From Endocalyx cinctus (Eukaryota; Ascomycota; Sordariomycetes; Amphisphaeriales; Apiosporaceae): 64,000 nt of DNA. The notes under the pieces were generated by a model. The model made no database searches, was not told the DNA's origin, and saw nothing but the letters and a program-made list of their open reading frames with translations. Of this stretch, positions 25,691 to 37,400 are shown piece after piece; the first letter of the stretch is position 1; the number at the start of each line of letters is the position of its first letter. The translations under genes were made by a program, and so were the position numbers. The stretch lies in assembly GCA_001600455.1 (NCBI GenBank), contig BCKC01000010.1:1184144-1248143 (forward strand), in the 5' to 3' direction.

Positions 25691-26908
25691 TCAAGTTGAC
25701 AAAGTCTTTTCCAAGGTAGTGCCGGTCAGTTGCTATCACCGTTAATGTTAGCATATGCTTCAGATAAGCTCATTTGCCATTCAAGAGTTATTATACGTAA
25801 CATTCGAGAGACGCATAGTTTTCAAAGTACTTCCTTAAAGGTACGATAACTTTAAAAGGCATAGAAATTACGTACCTCGTAGATTTCATTATACTTTGAG
25901 CTTGTGTTTGCCACAACGTCCTCGGGAAGCTCGACTCCCTCGACCCCTTTTAGGCCTTTGGATACTAGCCAGTTCCGGAGGATTTGTTTATCGAAACTCT
26001 CCTGTTCTCGTCCCACTTCATACAATGTTGCTGGCCAGAATCGCGATGAATCTGGCGTCAGGACCTCGTCAACCAGGACAACTTCATCAGTGGCTTCGTC
26101 GAGGCCGAACTCGAATTTTGCTATAAACAGCGTCAGAAATGTGAAAAGAGGTCACGAGAGTGTAACGCGTCTACTGGAACATACTGTCCGCGATTATGAT
26201 ATTTCGTTCCTTCGCGTACTCAGCAGCGACCTTGTAGATGTTCACTGCGAGCTCAGCAATTCTATCGGCAAATTTGTCGCCGACAATCTTGCGGGCCTCA
26301 TCCGGGCTGATGTTCAGGTCTTTTTCTCCCACGGGCGCTTTCGTCGACGGAGTGTAAATAGGTCCGTCGGGGAAAGCAGCACAATACTTCAAACCAGCGG
26401 GTTGAGGGATGCCGTGGACGGTACCCTTTTCGGTGTACTCGCCCCACGCGCTACCCGTGATATATCCCCTGACGATGACTTCGATGGGGAATACGGTGAG
26501 CTTTTTGACTTGCATACATCGACCTCGGACTACCGTCTCCTCGGCCGAAGAGAGAGCAGACGGAGAGTCTAGGGAGAGTAGGTGGTGCCTAAAGTTTGGT
26601 ATTTTGCTTGATAGAAGCGAAAACCAAAATCCCGAAAGCTGAGTCAGGATCTTTCCCTTTTGAGGTATGCCGTTGGAGAGGACTACCTGCAAGTAAGGTC
26701 AGATAAAATTGACGTGCATATCAAGGTCCGAAAACGGATTGATGAAAAGCAAAAAAAGCAAGGAAGTCAGTACATCATATGCAGAAATACGATCGCTCGT
26801 AACTATAAGTAGAGTTGACTTGTCAATTTCATACAAATTTCGAGCTTTACCAATAGCGATTTGAGGTAAAGACTTTAACTCAATTGATGTTACAGCTGGA
26901 GAAGTCAT
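25691..26908 (-). CDS. ADE1: phosphoribosylaminoimidazole-succinocarboxamide (SAICAR) synthase, ADE1 type, 307 aa
   Basis: Exons 26908-26774, 26686-26185, 26120-25876 and 25732-25691 (the last codes only QLTGTTLEKTLST). The phases close to 307 residues, the usual size of fungal Ade1. The enzyme joins CAIR and aspartate with ATP in de novo purine synthesis, in the cytosol. Family motifs seen: GKARNLYEI near the N-terminus, TSDRISAYD followed across intron 1 by VVLSNGIPQKGKILTQLSGFW, FPIEVIVRGYITGSAWGEY, then across intron 3 DTKFEFGLDE and VLVDEVLTPDSSRFWP. This is an essential-type housekeeping gene beside a transposon graveyard. It has no visible operon-like link to the Argonaute gene it faces. 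Confidence 0.95.
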
Positions 26909-27440
26909 CTTGAGAGTTTTTGAAGTATGAAAAGCGTGAAGGGAGGGCGCGCAAGTTCCTGTTGAATATGGCTGGTGGGGATGGCAGTGTATGGCCGTCT
27001 GTCGTTAAGTTGAAGAGGACCTATTCGGTTTAAGCTCAATTTAGGAAATAGTGGTGTTTTGCTAAAGCCTAAAATATTTAAAATGCGAGGTAAAAAAATT
27101 TCTGAGTTGTGGGGAATCTTAAAGGTCGGTCGAGAATTAGTTTTTTCCGTATTATTTATAATATCACCACTTGTTTTTTCTCGTGAAATTGCGTAATTTA
27201 CTCTCCAGGAACGTAGGAAAAACCGAAATGATTTTTTCGTCAGCTAATCGAGCGGGTAAGGTATAATATCGTCTCTAAGGGGATTTTTAGGATTAAAATC
27301 TGGTGTTAGAACTCTGGCGTAATGTATATCAGGGTCTTGCAGGAGTTCTTGGCCAATAGGGTATTTAATAGCAGCAAACCGTAGTAATTGTCGAGCGTGT
27401 TCTTGCTATTCGCTCATAAAGGTGAAGAATAAAAGATGAT
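26909..27440. other. upstream region of SAICAR synthase
   Basis: About 530 bp of AT-rich sequence that should include the ADE1 promoter. No coding frame is convincing. Confidence 0.5.
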
Positions 27441-27560
27441 TTCTAATAACTTCTGATGACTTTTGATGACTTCTGATAATTTCTGATAATTTCTGATAAT
27501 TTCTGATAACTTCTGATAACTTCTGATAACTTCTGATAACTTCTGATGATTTTTAATGAT
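27441..27560. repeat. 10-bp minisatellite, 12 units
   Basis: Twelve head-to-tail 10-mers with consensus TTCTGATAAC (variants end in AAT or GAC; the first and last units are more diverged). There are four identical copies in a row at 27501-27540 and three TTCTGATAAT copies at 27471-27500. Confidence 0.95.
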
Positions 27561-27591
27561 CTTTCAATGGAAAATGGAAAGGTGTGTGGGT

Positions 27592-27743
27592 AGACGCAGC
27601 GGAAACCTAAAGCGTCAGAAGTGTGGGGTTGGGGATGCAAGAAAATGCGGGAAGATGCAGGGAGAGAAGATGCAGCGGAAGCCTAAAGCGTTAGAATTGC
27701 AGGAGAGAAGCAGGGAGACGCAGCGGAAACCTGAAGCGCTCAA
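27592..27743. repeat. three imperfect ~28-bp repeats (GCAGCGGAAACCTAAAGCG)
   Basis: Copies at 27592-27620, 27668-27696 and 27716-27743 share AGAYGCAGCGGAARCCTRAAGCG. The spacing is irregular (about 76 and 48 bp), and purine-rich GGGAGA/GAGAGA stretches lie between them. Confidence 0.8.
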
Positions 27744-27868
27744 ATAGAAAGAAACAATTGAATGGTGCCTGTTATATGGCAGGACACGAAAAAAAATTTT
27801 TTTGATGGTCTTCGTAACCGAAGAAGCTACCAAATTGTGAGTGTTGTAAGTTAATTGATTAATTATAT

Positions 27869-27934
27869 ATGTGTGCGAAGCACACATCTGTCAAGTATTA
27901 TATACATGTGCGGGGTAGCAGCGCAGCTGCTACC
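27869..27934. repeat. two perfect hairpins (palindromes)
   Basis: ATGTGTGC-GAA-GCACACAT at 27869-27887 (8-bp arms) and GGTAGCAGC-GCA-GCTGCTACC at 27914-27934 (9-bp arms). The second is itself flanked by ACATGT on both sides. They sit in a locally GC-richer patch inside AT-rich repeat DNA, as expected of a degraded mobile element. Confidence 0.8.
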
Positions 27935-28136
27935 AGCTGCTCGCGGCTGACATGTCTGGAGCTATTATAGCGTCTTCTATTACAGGTATAGCGCTCTGTA
28001 TAGGCGATATTCCACTGTACTACAGTACGATGATTATGTGACAGCGCGGATCTATCCGCTAAGCCGCCTACTATCATGTTTTATATATATTAGTTTATTT
28101 TATTATATATGTAAAAAAGCATATGTTTAATTAGGT

Positions 28137-28542
28137 TGTCACGATCCGTACTATCTAGCTGACAGTAAGGGCCAATGGGGTTGGTGTTCTTAAAGTAAAT
28201 AAGTGAAAGACTAAATAAGCAGTATAGTATTGGTGAACGTGTGAAGATTTACTTGTGACTTTATTAACCTTGTGTCGGGTTAAACTTAGATTGATAACTA
28301 TAGAAGTAATAAGTGACTATTTACATAGGAAATATCCATCCTTTATATATCCGTCATTCCTTCTACCAACTGGTTGGCTCACCATAGCTCACCGTGGATC
28401 GTACCGGCTCACTAAGTCTTGGTGATCCTTGGTGATCTTTGTCACGTAACCTTCGGTCCGTGATTTTCCCGTTGGGTCCACTATTTGTGCTTTTCCTGAT
28501 TGTTTTGTTCTCTGGCCTTCCGTAATTTGTTGGTTTGTAACA
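28137..28542. mobile_element. candidate solo LTR, family 1 (TGTCACG...GTAACA)
   Basis: A 406-bp segment begins TGTCACGATCC and ends TTTGTAACA, near-inverted termini of the TG...CA LTR type. It interrupts a sequence (ending AATTAGGT) of which an uninterrupted relative lies at about 28873-28924. That supports insertion at this point. No clean 5-bp target duplication was found, so this one is less certain than the two LTRs downstream. Confidence 0.5.
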
Positions 28543-28562
28543 ATTAATTATTTATTATTATT

Positions 28563-28839
28563 TGTAAGGCTGGGAGCTAAGGCTCAGCCTGACAACCGGC
28601 CTCTGGCCGCACAATGGTCAGGTGACCCGACGCGTAGCGAGGGTTAGTGGCGTTCGTCTCGTGACTAAAACCCACACACATTATAATTATAACCGAGCTC
28701 GAATATGGGCCGGGACTGGTGTGATAAATACCGGAAAAAGGCCCGGATACAACTTCATAACCTTTAACGATTAGTATAATAATAATTCTACCCATAAGCT
28801 TTCCCTAGCATCCCTATCTCATACCCTGATAATATTACA
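28563..28839. mobile_element. solo LTR, family 2, copy A
   Basis: 277 bp, starting TGTAAGGCTGGGAGC and ending ATATTACA (TGTAA/TTACA inverted ends). It is flanked by the identical 5-bp direct repeat TTATT at 28558-28562 and 28840-28844, the target duplication expected of LTR elements. No internal gag-pol sequence is present. Copy B lies 150 bp downstream. Confidence 0.8.
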
Positions 28840-28872
28840 TTATTTTCCGATTATTTATAATATTAATAAAAC

Positions 28873-28924
28873 TTTTAATTATTTTATTATATATGTGAAA
28901 AATTATATATTTAATTAGGTATTA
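28873..28924. repeat. dispersed AT-rich repeat, second copy
   Basis: TTTTATTATATATGTGAAAAA through TTTAATTAGGT resembles about 28093-28136, the sequence directly left of the candidate family-1 LTR. The two copies probably derive from one older element or duplication into which the LTRs later inserted. Confidence 0.55.
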
Positions 28925-28992
28925 TTTTTATATAAATTTTTACTAGGTATTTATAGTATGTTGTTTCGGATCAACATATCTCCGATATCTAA

Positions 28993-29257
28993 TGTAAGGC
29001 TGGGAGCTAAGGCTCAGCCTGACAACCGGCCATTGGCCGTACTCCGGTCAGGTGACCAGGAGTTTAGCGAGCTTGTCAGGTGACTAAGAGCCACATATTC
29101 TGTAATTGTAATCGGGCACGAATAGGGCCCGATACTAGTGTGATATATATCGGTGCAAGGCCCGGTAATAACTTCATATTCCTTAAGGATTAGTCAAGTC
29201 ATAATTCTACCCATAAGCTTTCCCAGCGTCCCTATCTCGTAACCTGATAACCTTATA
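28993..29257. mobile_element. solo LTR, family 2, copy B
   Basis: Direct-repeat relative of copy A. Both share the first ~38 bp exactly and many later blocks such as CATAAGCTTTCCC. It is flanked by its own 5-bp duplication TCTAA at 28988-28992 and 29258-29262, so it was a separate insertion. Its 3' end reads TTATA rather than TTACA, a C-to-T change. Confidence 0.8.
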
Positions 29258-29262
29258 TCTAA

Positions 29263-30232
29263 TCTGACATAGTTAGCCTATCCCAAAAATACTTCTATTA
29301 GATTTAACTTAGTGGATCAGAATGTTAGTTGAAAATGAGCTCACATATTCTAATTTAATAAGACATTCATGGATATATCCGTCGACGTATACCTACTGTC
29401 TCCGTGTTAAGAGAAAGAAACTTGCTATTATTACGGTTTTATCTAGTTCAAGGAACATGTGTTGAAATCTATCATCCGGATAATTAGCGGCTACTTTCGG
29501 TTCCTGTGTATTGTCGAAAGCAATCTTGAATTACCAAGAACACTGGTCATGATGGGGAAATCTAAAGCAGAGACACCCGCGCGCCTTTAAGGTTAGTTTA
29601 ACAATGGTTGCTCTAGGATGAGCTCGATTTCATCTTACCCTTATTGTGCTTATCGCCTGAGGAGTTCGCTAGGGTGGGGTCTTTTGCCCCTTTCTATCCC
29701 AACTGGTCAGCATGAGCAGAGTCCAATTGCTATGTAGAACGACGACAGGAAAGGAAATTCATCTAAAAAGTTACTTAATACGAAAGACTATAAGTGCCTA
29801 GGTAACTAAGTTCAGTTCGTAAGTGACACTTACCTGAAAAACATTACCCCGAGCTCGTAGGACTAGATGCACGTAACCGTGATCACTCCTTGCTGTAACA
29901 TATCGAGATGGCTTAGACTCATAAGAAAAACCGACTGTTACCATATTGTACACCTTATCTCTTTCATCTAGTATTTTTCTACTTACGAGCTACGCCCGAG
30001 ATACTTTATTTACATCTTGTAAAAGATCAGTAGTTGATATTGAGCTTAAGAAACCCCCCTTCCTGTCACTGTCCAGCAGGTTAAGCTGCTGAATTTCAAA
30101 TTCCCCCAATGGGGATTTCGGTAATTGGTACTCGTTATAGCACCTCCAGGGAATTAGCCGCTGGATTGACAATGACAGAGTTCACTTTTTAAGAGACTTT
30201 TCTCTTTCACTTTCGTCCTCAGGATCGGCTTT
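29263..30232. other. intergenic, no gene seen
   Basis: About 970 bp between the repeat island and the O-methyltransferase stop. Frames are short and no motif was recognised. Confidence 0.5.
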
Positions 30233-31605
30233 TTAGGCGACTTCGGCCTCAATGATACTCTCGTTTCCGCGACCGTCTGGCCAGAACTTGACGACCTTCA
30301 AGCCGGCATCGCTGCACAGCTTGGTCCACATGTCCTCTGTTCGCTCGTACGCAGACAGGATACTCATCATCTGACAGTCCATCGTCGCCTGGACAGCGCT
30401 GGTTCCGGTCTTGGGCACGACGATGTCGTTGATGAGAACCTTCGAGTATCCCTTCTTCATGGCGGCTACGATGTTCTTCAGACCCTCGACGGCGACGTTG
30501 TCGGGCCAGTCGTGGAATACGGCGTGCAGGTAGTAGGCGCGGGCACCTTTTTTATTTTTGGTTAGAATACGTGTTCTTAGCATCCAAAGAACTGTTACGA
30601 GAACAACATACCTTTAACGGGCTCGGGCTGGAACATGTCGTGAGGCATAACCTTAATCTTCTCGCCGACCTTGGCGCCAGACACCACCTCCGGCAAATCT
30701 TGCAGGACTAGGGAACCAGCGGGAACTTCGGGGTGTCTCTCGAGTAGACGTGTAAGATCGACGCCGTGGTGACCGCCGATATCTACGCAGAGAACACCGC
30801 CGTTGGAGAGGTCGGCCCCTTCAACCAGAGACTTGGTGTCGTAGAATTGAGGCCAGGGCAGCTTGTACTTAGCCCACACCGTCATAAAACCGCTGAAGCT
30901 GTCTTGATGGGCAGGAGACGCCACGCACTTGTCGAAGAAGTTGAGGCCCTCCGGACACCAGTCCGCGTAGTTGCTGTTCTTCGCGTCTTCCGGCTCCTTG
31001 TATCCTATCTTGGCGAGATACTTGGGGAGGTTCCTTACGCCGTCCAGCCAGTGGTGGGTGCTGGTTACTCGTTAGTCACTAGTACGATATGTGTATGTCT
31101 CTTGTTTATACATTGACGTACTTGCACTGAATGGACTGGGCCATAAGGTTGTCTTCACCTAGCGAGAGCGAGTAAGAGTTCATCTTGTACTTGTCCGCGC
31201 TGACCTCTTCGACCACTTGCACCGATGCGAGGAGACGGAGGAAACGGCCTGGTGTATTTGTCAGTTTATCGGTATTCTGGAACCAACGCCAAGGATAAAC
31301 ATACGGAGCAAGTTCTCGTCACACTCGGGCTTGGCCATTTTGGCGAGATCCGATACTGCCTTCACTCCGCCACCGGTCGAAGACCATGACTTCCACAGCC
31401 CCAAGTCAAGAAATACCTGCATGGCGGCGAAGACTATCGGCTGAGTGAAGATGATGTCGTAAATTCTCTCCTCCTTGGTGGAAATATCAGCGCTGAGTTT
31501 CTGAGCGGCTCGGAGGAACTGAAGACGCTCTATCTCACTGCCCTTAAAGTCCTCCGCCGTGAACCCCTTGAGGGCCTCGAGAACTTCTTGCTTGGTTGGA
31601 GCCAT
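30233..31605 (-). CDS. SAM-dependent O-methyltransferase (class II / family 2), 396 aa
   Basis: Exons 31605-31305, 31248-31122, 31060-30612 and 30546-30233, all GT-AG, phases closing to 396 residues. The N-terminal half is helical (dimerisation and substrate part) with [13 protein letters not shown]. The C-terminal half is the Rossmann fold: glycine-rich SAM motif VDIGGHHG at about 235, acidic DLPEVV at the ribose-binding strand, and HAVFHDWPD with catalytic base H304. Such enzymes methylate phenolic hydroxyls, for example on polyketides or aromatic acids. No synthase gene is nearby, so it may act alone, for instance in detoxification. The acceptor of intron 3 (AAAAAAG) is weak but the frame across it ([12 protein letters not shown]) is convincing. 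Confidence 0.92.
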
Positions 31606-33013
31606 GATGAATAATGATATAGGTAAAGTTGATGTGGGTGATGATGTTGATGATTAGAATAGGGATGATGTCCTGGAATATCCAAGTACAGATGATTGTA
31701 ACCACTCTCCGGAAGATCTTTGCTTTATATATGAAGCTAGAGGCTGGTTTGCTCCTGTACGAGCTTGCTCTATCAATCTTACTATCAGCGCACGGTCTAT
31801 CAGCGAGGTTCAAGACGGGCATGGTGGTATGGAAGAAATTGCGTGCAAGCATACGATCTCCGCTCCTTCTATAGGCTAAGCTAGTTTGAAAGCCTTGTTG
31901 AGAACCACGTGGTCGACCACATGGTTTCAAGATCAACGCCAGTATTTCCGAGCGAGATAGCAAGGGGTATGTTGACCATGCATTACTCATGCACATCATT
32001 GATGATGCTCATTTATCTCATTCATAACCACATGGCTGTGAGATGAGCGCCAATATCGCATTGGTCGGTGTGGTTATTAAGAACAACGAAGCGGTAATCT
32101 CCATGTGCACTTACAGATTTGAGAGAAGAGATCGCAGTGAGTGGCCTGAGTCTCCGTGCACGAACAGGGCTGGTTATACAAGCCCCTTATAATCCATTAT
32201 GGGTGCCTACCAATACTTTACAGCCAATTAATAAGCTATCTTCGCAGACACTGTGTGATTTGTGTACATAGTAGTATCGCATCTTTCTGGGGCCTGTTTG
32301 CTCCATTACCCCAGTCCAGCGGGGCTGAGATTCTTTCCCTAAGTGGGTGAAGTTCTTGGCTTTTAACCCATAATTACTCTGTTTGTAAGAACAGGGGACT
32401 TAGATATTTTCCCTCCTAGGGATGAGTGGGGGTAGTTCTTTCCAGGTAAGAGAACCCCGATCACTGCTTGATTGAGCGTGAAAGGCTACATCGGAATGCT
32501 TTGACCCAAGGGCCAAGATTTTCGGAACCGTAGGAACGTCGTACTGGGTTACAGGGGAAGACAGTCAAGCAAACGCCGAAGTAGCCCCAGTGGAGCTGAT
32601 AAGACATTAGTGAGGGATAAGACCAAATCCACGGAGGTAGTGAGGTTGCAATGAATCACCAGCAAGTTGGTAGACTCGGAATGAATTAACTGTAATATTG
32701 CCCAACAAAATTACTACTTCGCTATTTTCGTTTTATCTCTTTAGTAGCTAATCGCAACAGAAAAATATAGAAAATAATCACCTTGATTTTCGTCTTGTCT
32801 AATATACAACAAACTGCAACAGTGGCGTTTTATGCAGAATCTCTCATAGACTGGGTTGAATGTGCCTTGTTTTTTTCTTGACTATAAAAAACGATACTTA
32901 AGAATCGCTGTCTATATATTAATATTATCTTACAATCTCCTAATGACGTAGCTGTTACGTTGCCCACATAGCATAATTATGGACATTCAACCAGTCGTAC
33001 CAACCATCACCAA
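31606..33013. other. intergenic, no gene seen
   Basis: 1.4 kb between the O-methyltransferase start and the rhodopsin-like gene's stop. An imperfect inverted repeat lies near 32425-32460. No credible coding frame. Confidence 0.5.
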
Positions 33014-34414
33014 TTAAACCTGGCTATCTTCCGGAGTTTTGCTTGAATAGCTCACAGAAATCTCGTCAGTCCTATGGATGCCGGCACTTTTCGCGGATTT
33101 CAGCTGTGGGTCCCGAATGCCCCGTAGTATACTCTCTTCGCTCTCATTGTCTGGATATGCGTTGACATGCGATTTATACGTCTCTTTGTTGCCGGAATAG
33201 ACTTTGGAGTTAACCGGGGCTTCTGACTTGTTGGTATTATTATATTCGTTCAAGGGATAGCCACGCGAGTTGCTAGAGCTGTCGTGACCAGTACCGTATC
33301 TGATTTGTGTGTATAGAGGACGTAGGACGGGGATAGAGCTGCAAAGGATAGTGACGAGACCTTCGGTGGCTGACCAGATGAGTAAAGCCACAGTATCATC
33401 TGTATAACTTGTCAGTCATCTATCTGTAAACTCGACATAAACTAAAACTTACGAAGATACTCCTCCCCACTCAATCCAGTTAACATAACCGTGCGGACTA
33501 GGCCGGCAGCTCCGGCGCTGAATTTCATGTTAGAAGCGCGTATAGCCAAAAGTCAAGAGCGAAAACACTTACAAAATACCTAGACTGAGACCGGACAGAA
33601 CAACCAGTTTCTCCTTGCGTTTCATCTAAATTCATAATATTAGTATGAGTCTCTGATCGGTGTGTGGATGGTGATAAGATACCTTCAATTCCCAAATAAC
33701 GAAGCAAGGGAATATGGCCAGCAAAAAGTCCATCGCCACGGACCAGGCTAAAGTTAATTATCTTGTTAGCGATTTGGTTGTGTCACGTAACTCTAGGTGG
33801 GCATTCGTACCAGCAGTAGTAATTCCAACAGCGGCAAAATTTATCCAACAATAGCCGTCGAGGGCCTGGTTCCACGTCTTCTCAACCGGTATACACTGAA
33901 CGAAAATTAAGACTGAAAGGAAAGCCGACAGGCTACATGTCGACACGATAGCAAAGTAGCATATCGCCTTGTGCCACTTTTTCGTCATGATTCGCAGTAG
34001 AAAGCACGCGACAGCAGCCTTGCTGACGCCGACAACAAGTATAGCGAAGAACTGGCCGATTATTTCGTATTTCACACCCAAGATATAATGCTCCATATTG
34101 TTTATTTCTGCCATCGTCTTGCCCAGTCCGTATGTGGTGGAAATACTGCAGAATATGGTGAAGAGAACCAGAAGAATCTACCACAGGGCACGTGATGATT
34201 AGCTTAAGAGTTCAAATATCTCGAGTTTAATATGGTTTTAAAGTGAGGGTTTTTCTCGTACAAGACTCGTCAATGTCAACGCATCGTCCCATCCCGCGTT
34301 ATGGAGAATTACGAATCGCGTATACAGCCTGAAGCCGACGAAAATGGCGGCGAGGCCAATCTGCAGCCAAAGAACGCCATTGATCACAGCGGCGGATCCG
34401 CCGTAACTTTCCAT
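33014..34414 (-). CDS. fungal rhodopsin-like 7-TM membrane protein (362 aa)
   Basis: Six exons: 34414-34262, 34177-33811, 33747-33683, 33625-33573, 33517-33453 and 33399-33014, all with GT-AG introns and consistent phase. Seven hydrophobic segments can be counted. Signature residues of the fungal rhodopsin-like family (PF20684 type) are present: W42-D43-D44 after the first loop (GWDDALTLT), a YGLGK-type loop, CIPVEKTWNQ with a later GYCW, and the C-terminal WSATEGLVTIL...IPVLRPL. The cytosolic tail of about 90 residues is polar and Ser/Asn/Tyr-rich. These proteins are plasma-membrane relatives of receptor-type proteins, some with CFEM domains (absent here). They have no retinal lysine and no known ligand. 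Function unknown. Confidence 0.88.
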
Positions 34415-37400
34415 GGCTAAAGAGGCGTGCCGGTAAGAAGTTCGTAATTAGCGACGACTTGAGGATGTCAATAATTCACAAACTGGATTAATTCCCAAGT
34501 AATGTTCAGAAGCATGACCCAAGCATTTCAACACAGATAAGACAAAAACAAAGCTAAAAAAGATATCCACAGATTTCTAGTTCATTTATTGTATTTTTAT
34601 TTTTTTTATTCTTTATTTTCTCAGGTTCTAAATTGCGAGGGAGGAGACGTTAGGGGGTAAATCCATGGCGAGGCCGATGTCAAAGCGTCAGGGACTGCTG
34701 AAGAAAATCATTTGTAAGATGAAATCTAGGCACGATATGTACTTTTCATACCCCTTTTGACGTGATGCATCATAAGATCGGTGAAATTATATACGTATAC
34801 CATGAACATAGTGCAGGAATGTGGTATATATGCATACATGGTCAAAAGGTATGCATCACGATACCTTTTTCTTGAGAGGGTATAGTACTGCCGGGGAGCC
34901 TTACCGCACCGGAATCACCTAACTATTATAGGCACAACTCTTCGCCGATCCTATACAAGAATACGTAGAATGCCAAGTTGGACAAGGTTACTCATCTAAC
35001 GCATCCTTCGTCGATTTTAGACAAATCCTTCACATGTTTGAGGTTCAGACAGTTTCTCTTCTTATCGTACATCTGCTACTCCTATCAATTGGGCAACATC
35101 ATAACTTGGTAGAGATGTTCTGATCGCCGTAGGGAAGTTTCGACAAACAGCCTATAATCCGAGTGAGGTAAAGAATTTTAACCTGCAGCACTGTAATCAT
35201 CGACTATTTCGTGAACTGTCTGTTCATTGAGATCCTACCGACAACTTACCGGAAATGTTTTGGCGAGTGTAGCGTTTGGTGATGGAAATATCTGGCATAA
35301 TACTCAAACTTCGGTATGCAGCTGCTGTCTTATTGCCACAGTTATGTAATATGGGTTATGTGAGATAAGATCGAACCCATTCTTTTTCTTTTAGTCGTAT
35401 CCAATCATGATATCGTCAACTTCAACGGTCGTATATCCACGCATAGGGTTACAGCAGACACGGTCGCATTAAGATGTCAAACCTTCAAAGTTATCTGGTT
35501 CGAACAGAGAGAGCTCATGCATAAGCATCAGCTCTTATATAAGATAAATGTATTAGTTTCGATATCCATGTCACGTTTCTTTTTTGACAGTTCTGGTCGA
35601 CGGCCGGCGGCCGCTTGTGTGTATAAGCTTGTAAATTATTCATGTTAATCTACAATACCATGCTATCTTTTCCGTTCACAGAAACGTGCCAATAAAAGGC
35701 TTCCATTCGTTGAAATGATGGCCTCTAAATGCCTGGGAAAAAGTCATAACGCGGAAGAGGGAGGAGCTACTAGACTTTGACGTATAAAATTTCATGAAAG
35801 GTATTAGTCTTGGTTTTCTCGATGGTTCACCTAGTGTGCAAATACTGCTGAGGTAGACACTTGCCGACTTACCGGTAAGTTAATAAAATGTTAAAAAAAA
35901 AAAAAAAAAAAAACTTACTGCCCCGTCACTACTTGATTTTGACTTGACCAGGGACTTAGATTCTTCTAAAAGTTATATGTGGAGGCTTTGCTCGGTGCGC
36001 AACACTCCACATAGTAGGTTATTTAGGAGAGTTGTTACCCGATCTACGATCTTTTGTATGCCTTTACAGTGAATCTTTCTGTTTCAGTTTCCAAAATCAC
36101 ACCATAAATAATTATCAAGTGGGCTGGTGGGGTTGCAAAACGACTGGCGAAATACGGAGATTAAAATGCTAAGACCAGACATTGGCATAAGTTTGGCATT
36201 TAGAGGGGAAGTCTGTGCATTGTAGACATAGGGTTGTTTAATTAGTTCCGGCGGAGTTTTTCATTTTTATTTTTTTCCCCGAGATCATAGATGATCATAT
36301 CCACCAGAAATTCACTTATATGAATGTTGATAATATGAACCTGTTTTTGCTTATACTTGATATTTAAGTTCAGAAACTTCTAATAAATAATAAATGTACA
36401 TATTCATCACCATGCTTAACTATCTACATTAGTTATGTAGGTGTAGGTCGGTGGTCTCATATCCTACCTAGGTGTGTTATGTTACATACAAAATGCCTGA
36501 GCTCGTGTCAGTTCGGCAGTATTCCGGCACAGACGAGATTTCATGATGACCCGCTCCTCATTAACTTCATTTTTAACATTTACAATAATGTACATATACG
36601 GAGTAATATATCCTATGTTCGACCCGTGCCGTATTAAGTGGAGAGACACGGTTGGTATAATTAACAGGATCTGACACTAACTACAAAACTTGTTAGGGCA
36701 ATCTGGGGTTAATTATCTATGGCCCGTGGGGAAGAAAAAAGAATACGTAATATTCTCACAAAGTCTGTTCGTAGGGCTGTACTTTGTATATTTATATAGA
36801 AAAAAATTTGAACGGGGAAATCGAAAGCAACGATTGAACTTGTTCCACTTCGTGAATTTTATATTCATTCATTTGCTTGCCTGACTACCCTGGGCAGATA
36901 GGAAAAGTTGCCAATTCCAATGTGGCATAATTATGGTATAATAATACCCCTGAATACTGGATGGACCATCTGCTGCAGTCGAAATGAGGCGCCCCGGCGA
37001 CTTAAATTCTTGTAATAGTGGAGCTTCACTGTTATCACACACGGATTCAAATATATATATATATATATATATATATACGATTTCAAAATGTTTTGCTGTC
37101 CTAGGGTCTGTGGCAAGATTATTTTCTTAAAACAGACATTCTTCAATTTGGCATGTGGGCAAAATAAAAACCACTAGTTAGGTTGCTCGGGACCGAAAGT
37201 TAACTTTCTCGCTTCAAGGTAACGAAATTGCAAGCATAAAAAGTTACATCAGTTTGAGCCTCCCTAGAATGGTCCTTACATCCCATTCTACTCGGTCGCA
37301 GCTGTTCTTTACGAAGAATAAACCAGGTGAGGTTTTGTATCGTTCAATAATAAGTGGTTGGAGTAAGGGACACTATAGCAAAGCATTGATCGGGCAATCT

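Noticed and set aside
26543..26550. A further TCGGCCGA octamer
   Set aside because: It is inside coding exon 2 of SAICAR synthase, so it is not evidence for promoter control.
34740..34870. Possible MITE (inverted CGTGATGCAT and TATACCA blocks)
   Set aside because: Blocks are short and in shuffled order, so they do not form terminal inverted repeats.
35365..35385. Possible T-loop on the minus strand (GGGTTCGATC)
   Set aside because: The flanks do not pair to form a T-stem and no D or anticodon arm is present.
36690..36884. 64-codon frame rich in Phe, Tyr and Lys
   Set aside because: Composition reflects the AT-rich background; no support as a gene.
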